A stretch of 21,713 bases of DNA, taken from positions 1 to 21,713 of the IMG/VR virus record IMGVR_UViG_3300025276_000248; one strand, 5' to 3'. This document shows positions 17,501 to 21,713 of this stretch, in pieces (the stretch's first letter is position 1; every line of letters begins with the position of its first letter). This stretch comes from a virus. The position numbers were made by a program, and so were the translations under genes. The notes beneath the pieces were generated by a model, which saw nothing but the letters and a program-made list of their open reading frames with translations, did not search any database and was not told where the DNA came from.

Positions 17501-18682
17501 GGAACAGACGGTTCAAGTGGTTCTTCAGGAACCTCAGGCGCAGACGGTTCAAGCGGTTCATCAGGAACTTCAGGCGCAGATGGCTCAAGCGGTTCATCTG
17601 GTACTTCAGGCGATTCAGGTTCAAGCGGTAGCTCTGGTACTTCAGGTGCAGATGGTAGCTCAGGTAGCTCAGGTAGCTCAGGTACTTCAGGTATAGGAAC
17701 AGACGGTTCAAGTGGTTCTTCAGGAACCTCAGGCGCAGATGGCTCAAGCGGTTCATCTGGTACTTCAGGTTCAAGTGGTAGCTCTGGTACTTCAGGTACT
17801 GGTCGAGCCATTACAGTTATAGATGAAGTTACCACATTAACTACAGACGTATCTAAATTCACATTTTTAGGTGCTGGAGTAACAGCTGCTAATAGTGGTA
17901 CTGAAGTAACAGTAACTATCCCAGGTGGTGGTGGTGGTGGTTCTCAAAATGTATTTACTACTTCTTCAGTTTCAAATTCAGGAGTTAAACAAGCATCTAC
18001 TTCCCGAATTAAAACTACTACTGTAAACGATGATTTAACATTTAATTTTATAAATGAAGTTTCAGGTTCAACAAATACTGCAACAAAAACTTTAACAGTT
18101 TCATCCTTACCTTCCCCACAACTTTATCTTAAAAAAAATGAAGAAACTGGTCAAGGTGGTGCACAAACTATCGCATCTGATACTACTGGAAGTATAACTT
18201 GGAAAGATGGAGCTAATAATTATCAAGATAACGATCAATGGTTTACAGTTAATGGTGATAATCATTTTATATATGATCCTAACAACTCCACTACCTACTT
18301 CCAACTACTTCAAGAAGGTCTTTATGAATTTGATCTCCAATTAAAAACTGTAGGTAATTCTTCAGGTCAAAATCAATTTAGCCGTATCTCCTTTATCAGA
18401 GCCAGTTTACTTACACCCCCAATCCCAACCTTTATAGAGGTTATAGGAATGGGAGCTAATAATGCAAATAATACTAGTGCAAGGAAAGTCTCAACTACTT
18501 TTTATCTTTCTCAAGATAATATAGACAATCTAGAGAATTATTTTTATGTTACTACTGGAACCAGCGTTGATTTTGGTGCGGCAGCACAATCCCTACTTGT
18601 TGGAGGTGGTGGGTCTGATGGTATAAAAGGTAATTACTGTTCAATTAAATATATTTCTGATGCTGGTAAAGGTAGTCTATAA
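14552..18682 (+). CDS. Collagen-like tail fibre with repeated beta modules and C-terminal head, 1376 aa
   Basis: Residues 1-90 form an N-terminal domain like the attachment end of phage fibres (INAWHVSQSVNAFTGTGSF, GSLTVTGSIYHMD). Four long Gly-X-Y blocks (residues about 91-337, 384-486, 530-785 and 829-1084) are built mainly from SSG, TSG, ADG, DSG, EAG and NDG triplets. They are separated by four copies of a ~45-residue beta module (AITVIDEVTTLTTDVSKFTF, LGAGVTAANSGTEVTVTIP, then a Gly run) near residues 338, 487, 786 and 1085; the first copy is divergent. Residues about 1131-1376 form a separate beta-rich C-terminal domain (GLYEFDLQLKTVG, FSRISFIRASL, ARKVSTTFYLS) that resembles a C1q/TNF-like trimeric head by strand pattern only. 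It likely forms a trimeric host-contacting fibre. The stalk has only one proline in its triplets, unlike animal collagen. An exact 897-bp tandem duplication lies within the gene. Confidence 0.8.
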   Translation: MGKGTDRLENIFDPTVDEINQGYTINAWHVSQSVNAFTGTGSFDIDIDGSLTVTGSIYHMDAQDANGVVNNVVIRDVSTGEYFVTGSWGGNTSGTSGIDGTSGSSGSSGTSGSSGSSGTSGSSGSSGTSGSSGSSGTSGADGSSGSSGTSGADGSSGSSGTSGADGSSGSSGTSGDSGSSGSSGTSGADGSSGSSGTSGTDGVDGSSGSSGTSGADGSSGSSGTSGNSGSSGSSGTSGADGSSGSSGTSGDSGSSGSSGTSGDSGSSGSSGTSGADGSSGSSGTSGVDGSSGSSGTSGVGTDGSSGSSGTSGADGPSGSSGSSGTSGSSGSSGTSGTGRAVSVLDEGGSLTTDVLSLNFIGAGVTATDPGSNNNITVTIPGGGGGSGSSGSSGTSGADGSSGSSGTSGDSGSSGSSGTSGIGTDGSSGSSGTSGVGTDGSSGSSGTSGADGSSGSSGTSGAEGSSGSSGTSGDSGSSGSSGTSGTGQAITVIDEVTTLTTDVSKFTFLGAGVTAANSGTEVTVTIPGGGGGSGSSGSSGTSGSSGSSGTSGEAGSSGSSGTSGEAGSSGSSGTSGSSGSSGTSGSSGSSGTSGEAGSSGSSGTSGDSGSSGSSGTSGSSGSSGTSGSSGSSGTSGNDGSSGSSGTSGNDGSSGSSGTSGDSGSSGSSGTSGADGSSGSSGTSGIGTDGSSGSSGTSGADGSSGSSGTSGADGSSGSSGTSGDSGSSGSSGTSGADGSSGSSGSSGTSGIGTDGSSGSSGTSGADGSSGSSGTSGSSGSSGTSGTGRAITVIDEVTTLTTDVSKFTFLGAGVTAANSGTEVTVTIPGGGGGSGSSGSSGTSGSSGSSGTSGEAGSSGSSGTSGEAGSSGSSGTSGSSGSSGTSGSSGSSGTSGEAGSSGSSGTSGDSGSSGSSGTSGSSGSSGTSGSSGSSGTSGNDGSSGSSGTSGNDGSSGSSGTSGDSGSSGSSGTSGADGSSGSSGTSGIGTDGSSGSSGTSGADGSSGSSGTSGADGSSGSSGTSGDSGSSGSSGTSGADGSSGSSGSSGTSGIGTDGSSGSSGTSGADGSSGSSGTSGSSGSSGTSGTGRAITVIDEVTTLTTDVSKFTFLGAGVTAANSGTEVTVTIPGGGGGGSQNVFTTSSVSNSGVKQASTSRIKTTTVNDDLTFNFINEVSGSTNTATKTLTVSSLPSPQLYLKKNEETGQGGAQTIASDTTGSITWKDGANNYQDNDQWFTVNGDNHFIYDPNNSTTYFQLLQEGLYEFDLQLKTVGNSSGQNQFSRISFIRASLLTPPIPTFIEVIGMGANNANNTSARKVSTTFYLSQDNIDNLENYFYVTTGTSVDFGAAAQSLLVGGGGSDGIKGNYCSIKYISDAGKGSL
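16012..16908 (+). repeat. Tandem direct repeat, copy 1 (897 bp), in collagen-like fibre gene
   Basis: Each copy encodes one beta module followed by one collagen-like block (299 residues, frame preserved). Base-by-base reading shows copy 1 identical to copy 2 at 16909-17805. Identity continues past the second copy to 17925, so the third beta-module copy is included. Upstream it reaches back to 15970 except for one difference at 16011 (A) versus 16908 (G), which changes Gln to Arg. Third-codon positions are identical too, whereas the earlier collagen-like blocks use scrambled synonymous Ser/Gly codons. Confidence 0.95.
16909..17805 (+). repeat. Tandem direct repeat, copy 2 (897 bp), in collagen-like fibre gene
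   Basis: This is the second copy of the 897-bp unit, directly adjoining the first and identical to it. The sequence continues to match the unit for another 120 bases, to 17925; at 17926 C becomes T (GGC to GGT) and the sequence then runs into the unique C-terminal head. The structure looks like an unequal-exchange or slippage product between neighbouring beta-module copies. Confidence 0.95.
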
Positions 18683-18692
18683 TAATTAAAAT

Positions 18693-19148
18693 ATGAATTG
18701 GTTATATAAAGGGGAAGAAATGACTTCTTTGGAGTCATTTCCCCCATCAACATTCGGTTTCGTATATAGAGTAATCCACATCCCAAGTGGTAAAGCTTAT
18801 ATAGGAAAAAAATTCGTTAAATTTACTCGTAAAGCTAAATTAACTAAAAAAGATTTAGCATTATATGAAGGTACTAAAGGTAGAAAACCATCATACAAAC
18901 AAGTAGTAAAAGAAAGCGATTGGCAAACCTATTGGGGTTCAAATAAAACCCTAACGAACTTACTAGAGAACGAACCTATAGAGAATTTCAAACGTGAAAT
19001 TTTAACTTTGGCTACCTCAAAGAAGTTATTAACTTACGAGGAAACAAAAGCACAGTTTATCTACGAGGTATTAGAAAATCCAAACGATTTCTTCAACGAT
19101 AACATTCTCGGCAAGTTCTACACAAAAGACTTTGAGTCCCAAAAATAG
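18693..19148 (+). CDS. GIY-YIG family nuclease, Seg-like, 151 aa
   Basis: The GIY-YIG core is visible: GFVYRVIHI (residues 22-30) provides the GIY strand and AYIGKKF (35-41) the YIG strand. Arg46 lies eight residues past the YIG motif, near where the catalytic arginine is expected. A glutamate in YEETKAQF (115-122) could be the metal-binding residue. The middle has a signature I recall from T4-like phage members: ESDWQTYWGSNKTL (74-87) and FKREIL (99-104). Such proteins are DNA nucleases, often homing endonucleases of the Seg type; a diverged housekeeping role is also possible. No separate DNA-binding domain is seen at this length. I choose ATG 18693 because the N-terminal WLYKGEE resembles relatives; an in-frame ATG at 18720 lies inside a 9-bp hairpin. 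The gene sits at the junction between fibre and replication genes, a typical free-standing homing endonuclease location. Confidence 0.75.
   Translation: MNWLYKGEEMTSLESFPPSTFGFVYRVIHIPSGKAYIGKKFVKFTRKAKLTKKDLALYEGTKGRKPSYKQVVKESDWQTYWGSNKTLTNLLENEPIENFKREILTLATSKKLLTYEETKAQFIYEVLENPNDFFNDNILGKFYTKDFESQK
18717..18741 (+). other. Perfect 9-bp inverted repeat over the 5' end of the nuclease gene
   Basis: GAAATGACT (18717-18725) and AGTCATTTC (18733-18741) are exact reverse complements with a 7-base loop. In mRNA this would form a hairpin covering codons 9-17 of the GIY-YIG gene, including an in-frame ATG at 18720. There is no T-tract after it, only a run of C, so it does not look like an intrinsic terminator for the fibre gene. 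Hairpins restrain translation of some T4 homing endonuclease genes; a similar role here is inference. Confidence 0.5.
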
Positions 19149-19166
19149 GGTTGTATATTCACCCCT

Positions 19167-20093
19167 ATGATAAATCACCTATTAGTAAACATAGTTAACT
19201 CCGTTTTAGGAGCCGGTAAATCTACAGCTAGAGGCAATCAAGCCTACCACTGTCCGTTTTGCCATCACTCTAAACCAAAATTAGAGGTTAACTTTACTGA
19301 TGGACAGAAAAATCCTTGGCACTGTTGGGTATGTAATAAGAAAGGTACAAATCTAGTTACCTTACTCAAACAAGCCAAAGCCCCTGACGATAAGATTGCT
19401 GAAATTAAAAAGCATGTATCCTATAGAGATTATAGAGATAATATCAAACCAGCTGAGGCAGTTAAATTACCTAAAGAATTTAAACCATTTGTAGACATAT
19501 CAAAAGGCGATATGACTGGAAGACAAGCCATATCTTACTTAAAACGTCGTAACGTAAGTAAAGCGGATATACTGCGCTACAATATTGGTTATTGCGATGG
19601 CGGTGTCTATGACAAGATGATTATAATACCGTCGTATTCCCACGAGGGAACGCTAAATTACTTCGTAGCTCGTAACTTCAATGAGCACAGCCCTGTTAAG
19701 TATAAAAACCCACCAATGAGTAAAGATGTAGTGCCATTTGAATTGTTTATCAATTGGTCATCTCCACTAGTTTTGGTTGAAGGTATGTTTGATGCATTGG
19801 CTATAAAACGAAATGCTATACCATTATTAGGTAAACATATTCAGAGAGAATTAATGAAGAAGATTGTTACATCACAAGTAGAAAAAATATATATAGCTTT
19901 AGATAAGGACGCGCAGAAAGATGCCGTTAAGTTTTGTGAACAGTTGATGGATGAAGGTAAAGAAATATACCTAGTAGATTTAGAAGATAAAGACCCATCG
20001 GAAATGGGATTCAAAGCTATTACTACCCTAATCCAGAAAACAACCCCATTGAGTCAATATGATTTAATGGCTAAAAAATTACAATTTGTATGA
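19167..20093 (+). CDS. DNA primase, gp61/DnaG-type (zinc ribbon plus TOPRIM), 308 aa
   Basis: An N-terminal zinc-binding element is clear: HCPFCHH (C29, C32) and WHCWVCNKKG (C53, C56), a CX2C...CX2C ribbon used by primases to recognise template. The RNA polymerase core follows: basic/substrate region with YDKMIIIPS and YFVARNF (residues 148-171), then the TOPRIM fold with LVLVEGMFDAL (Glu205, Asp209), IYIALDKDAQ (Asp246, Asp248) and EDKDPSEMG (around Asp276). These acidic residues bind catalytic metal. Length is near T4 gp61 (342 residues), and no helicase domain is fused, so a separate replicative helicase is expected elsewhere. It makes RNA primers for lagging-strand synthesis. The stop overlaps the next start (ATGA, 20090-20093), coupling it to the PD-(D/E)XK nuclease. 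Just upstream, ATAGGG/CCCTAT (19145-19150 and 19163-19168) could pair across the start codon. Confidence 0.87.
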   Translation: MINHLLVNIVNSVLGAGKSTARGNQAYHCPFCHHSKPKLEVNFTDGQKNPWHCWVCNKKGTNLVTLLKQAKAPDDKIAEIKKHVSYRDYRDNIKPAEAVKLPKEFKPFVDISKGDMTGRQAISYLKRRNVSKADILRYNIGYCDGGVYDKMIIIPSYSHEGTLNYFVARNFNEHSPVKYKNPPMSKDVVPFELFINWSSPLVLVEGMFDALAIKRNAIPLLGKHIQRELMKKIVTSQVEKIYIALDKDAQKDAVKFCEQLMDEGKEIYLVDLEDKDPSEMGFKAITTLIQKTTPLSQYDLMAKKLQFV

Positions 20094-20872
20094 GTAAGAA
20101 AATTGTTTTAAAGAATTCTTACAAACGTATTTTGGAAGTATCAGATGATGCTAAACAAATTACAATGCCTGATTCTCGTTACTATCAACGTAATGGGGAC
20201 TTTTACCCATCTATTACTTATGTTTTAGGTTCTTACCCAAAAGGTAAATACTTTGAAGATTGGTTAAAGAAAGTAGGATATGCTTCGGAGCACATCGTAC
20301 GTAAAGCAGCAAATCAAGGTACTGAAACTCATGAAATGATTGAGGATTACTTGAATGGTAAAGAATTAAATTTCTTATCTAAATCAGGCCACCCACAATA
20401 TGATACACTTGTTTGGCAAATGTTCTTACGTTTTGTTGATTTTTGGGAAGAGTACAAACCAGAACTAGTTGAGACTGAAGTACATCTATTCTCAGATGAA
20501 CTTAAAGTAGCAGGTACTTGTGATATGCTTTGTAAAATCGATGGTGAACTTTGGATTATTGATTTTAAAACATCTAACCATCTCCAAACAACATATGATC
20601 TTCAAACTGCGGTTTATGGTAAATGTTACGAGGAATGTTTTGGACATACCCCAGATCGTTATGGTGTTTTATGGTTAAAGTCAAATAAGCGTAAAGCAGC
20701 TGAAGGTAAGATTCAAGGTAAAGGTTGGGAAATGTACGAATCAAAACGTAGCCAAGAAGAAAATCTTGACATTTTCCAAACAGTTAAAAAATTGTTTGAT
20801 CTTGAAAACCCATCACACAAACCAGCATTTACTAAATTTAGAACATCTGCGCGCCGAATACTTGGAGATTAA
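20090..20872 (+). CDS. PD-(D/E)XK nuclease, RecB/Cas4-like, 260 aa
   Basis: All core motifs of the RecB-type PD-(D/E)XK fold appear in order: GTETHEMIEDYL with His81; ETEVHLFSDELKVAGTCDML with Asp145; LWIIDFKTS with Asp158 and Lys160; and the helix motif YDLQTAVYG with Gln172 and Tyr176. These residues bind the metal and cut DNA, so the enzyme should be active. The N-terminal region has YPSITYVLGSYPKGKYFEDWL, a lead-in typical of this family in phages. Cysteines C144, C148, C179 and C183 do not have the spacing of the Cas4/AddB iron-sulphur site. It is translationally coupled to the primase (ATGA overlap), which suggests work at the replication fork or in recombination or DNA end-processing; degradation of host DNA is an alternative. 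The last codons contain the TTG box of the next probable promoter. Confidence 0.83.
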   Translation: MSKKIVLKNSYKRILEVSDDAKQITMPDSRYYQRNGDFYPSITYVLGSYPKGKYFEDWLKKVGYASEHIVRKAANQGTETHEMIEDYLNGKELNFLSKSGHPQYDTLVWQMFLRFVDFWEEYKPELVETEVHLFSDELKVAGTCDMLCKIDGELWIIDFKTSNHLQTTYDLQTAVYGKCYEECFGHTPDRYGVLWLKSNKRKAAEGKIQGKGWEMYESKRSQEENLDIFQTVKKLFDLENPSHKPAFTKFRTSARRILGD

Positions 20873-20892
20873 AGGAATCTTTCGTATATTTA
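20862..20892 (+). promoter_or_regulatory. Probable Bacteroidetes-type promoter before the P-loop kinase gene
   Basis: TTG at 20862-20864 (TTGGA) is followed after exactly 20 bases by TATATTTA at 20885-20892, the same spacing and -7 box as at 11823-11853. The TTG lies in the final codons of the nuclease gene. A 5-bp inverted repeat, AGATT (20866-20870) and AATCT (20876-20880), sits between the two boxes and may be an operator or chance. The kinase ATG at 20909 is 16 bases past the -7 box. No experiment is available; the call rests on the match and its repetition. Confidence 0.5.
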
Positions 20893-20908
20893 TGGTAAAC
20901 GCGTGTTT

Positions 20909-21709
20909 ATGATATCGTTAGTACAATTATTAAATGAAGTAGAAGGTAACCCTAAAGCTATCATATTAGCTGGTGCTCCTGGTGCTGGGAAAGGTTATGT
21001 GTTAAAAGGTTTAGACTTAGGTGGTTTAAAAATAATGAATATTGATAACACATTTATCAGTATGCTTAAACAAGCCAACGTATCTTTAGATCTAAAAAAC
21101 GCTACACCTGAAGAAAGAAGCGAGCAAGCTAAAGCAATGGCTGCATCTAATAAAGAATTTAAAGGTGAAATCCAAGATACTATAGCAGGCAGAGAATCAT
21201 TTATTTTAGATGGTACGGCTGCTTCACTCAAGCAAACCACCTTACTTAAAGACCAATTAGAAGAAGCTGGGTATAGTGTATTTATGCTCTATGTTTATAC
21301 TGATCTAGAACGTTCACTTATTCAAAATCAAGACAGATTTGAAAAATCAGGTGGTGAAGATAGAAGTTTAGCACCAGCTATTGTATTGCGTACCTGGAAA
21401 AGTGTAACAGATAATTTAAAACCATATGCTGATTTATTTGGCAATAACTTTGCAGCAGTAGCTAATACATTAGAAGGTAATAAAATAAAAGATGTTGAAG
21501 ATATTCTTAAAACATATTTAGAACCATTTACACCCACAGGTACTAAACCTAAAACACCTGCCCAACAGGAAAAATCAAAACAACAAAAACTTGAGCTAAA
21601 TGCTGAAATTCAAGCTATGTTAAATGATGAATTTTTAGAAGATGTACTTACCTACACTGTATCTAAAGATGAGGCTCAAAGTAAACTACAGAATTTTTTA
21701 CGTTCATGA
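20909..21709 (+). CDS. P-loop kinase, zeta-toxin/AAA_33-like, 266 aa
   Basis: Residues 17-29 (AIILAGAPGAGKG) are a strong Walker A motif. NIDNTF (residues 44-49) fits a substrate-binding Asp, SFILDGTAAS (97-106) a Walker B-like strand, and VYTDLERSLIQNQDRF (129-144) with VLRTWKSV (159-166) a basic lid. This layout belongs to zeta-toxin-like and polynucleotide-kinase-like P-loop kinases; which substrate is phosphorylated cannot be read from the sequence. Residues about 205-235 are a Lys/Gln/Pro-rich linker (TKPKTPAQQEKSKQQK), and the C-terminal 35 residues form an extra helical segment. I prefer ATG 20909 over the in-frame GTG at 20903, because a transcript from the promoter at 20862-20892 should begin near 20899 and the ATG leaves a usable leader. 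No antitoxin-like partner is adjacent. The stop overlaps an ATG (ATGA at 21706-21709) that may start another gene cut by the window end. Confidence 0.7.
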   Translation: MISLVQLLNEVEGNPKAIILAGAPGAGKGYVLKGLDLGGLKIMNIDNTFISMLKQANVSLDLKNATPEERSEQAKAMAASNKEFKGEIQDTIAGRESFILDGTAASLKQTTLLKDQLEEAGYSVFMLYVYTDLERSLIQNQDRFEKSGGEDRSLAPAIVLRTWKSVTDNLKPYADLFGNNFAAVANTLEGNKIKDVEDILKTYLEPFTPTGTKPKTPAQQEKSKQQKLELNAEIQAMLNDEFLEDVLTYTVSKDEAQSKLQNFLRS

Positions 21710-21713
21710 ATCA

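Noticed and set aside
14820-17802. CRISPR-like or satellite-like repeat array
   Set aside because: The repeats are short, contiguous, in frame and without unique spacers of constant length; they encode Gly-X-Y triplets.
16009-17862. Antisense 617-residue open frame rich in PEVPELPLEPE repeats
   Set aside because: It is the complement of the Gly-Ser-Ser-Gly-Thr-Ser repeats; the triplet periodicity and limited codon set remove stops on the other strand. It has the same 897-bp duplication and no independent coding signal.
18717-18745. Intrinsic terminator after the fibre gene
   Set aside because: The hairpin lies inside the next coding region and is followed by C residues, not a T-tract.
20090-20872. 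Cas4 protein of a CRISPR system
   Set aside because: The nuclease motifs are shared by RecB-like proteins generally; the cysteine spacing does not fit the Cas4 iron-sulphur site, and there are no CRISPR genes or arrays nearby.
20903-20911. GTG start at 20903 for the P-loop kinase
   Set aside because: ATG at 20909 is two codons downstream in frame and fits the predicted transcript start better.

Overview
This window is a stretch of a tailed-phage genome (or prophage) with a contractile-tail (myovirus) structural region, read entirely on the + strand. It is strongly AT-rich, has almost no intergenic space, and many genes are joined by one-base TAATG or four-base ATGA stop/start overlaps. Starts lack a recognisable Shine-Dalgarno sequence and are preceded instead by A/T-rich sequence. 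Two gaps carry a TTG-N20-TATATTTA arrangement close to the Bacteroidetes promoter consensus (TTG-N17-23-TAnnTTTG). Together these suggest a virus of a Bacteroidetes host, probably marine or freshwater Flavobacteria. The host assignment is inference.

Layout: (1) Positions 1-6184 hold baseplate genes: the end of a gpV/gp5-type spike protein, two proteins I cannot name, a gp25-type wedge protein, a gp6/gpJ-type wedge protein, a 99-residue protein, a DNRLRE-like structural protein and a short coiled-coil protein. (2) Positions 6187-11814 encode one 1875-residue protein with a segment resembling the P2 gpI / T4 gp7 class and a LamG/concanavalin-like domain. The order spike - gp25(W) - gp6(J) - gpI-like - fibre matches the V-W-J-I-H order of P2-type phages. 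(3) After a probable promoter, 11875-18682 encode a conserved structural protein, two proteins sharing a C-terminal domain, and a 1376-residue collagen-like fibre with several hundred residues of Gly-X-Y triplets, four copies of a short beta module and a separate C-terminal head. An exact 897-bp tandem duplication lies inside the fibre gene. (4) Positions 18693-21709 switch to nucleic-acid enzymes: a GIY-YIG nuclease, a gp61/DnaG-type primase, a RecB/Cas4-like PD-(D/E)XK nuclease coupled to it, and a P-loop kinase with its own probable promoter.

The first three blocks would build the baseplate, its spike and the host-contacting fibres. The last block starts a replication/recombination module. 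The most notable signals are the nearly proline-free collagen stalk with its recent internal duplication, the matched Bacteroidetes-like promoters, and a 9-bp hairpin over an in-frame ATG at the start of the GIY-YIG gene. There is no gene-free stretch longer than about 60 bases, and I saw no tRNA, rRNA, CRISPR array, insertion sequence or strong intrinsic terminator.
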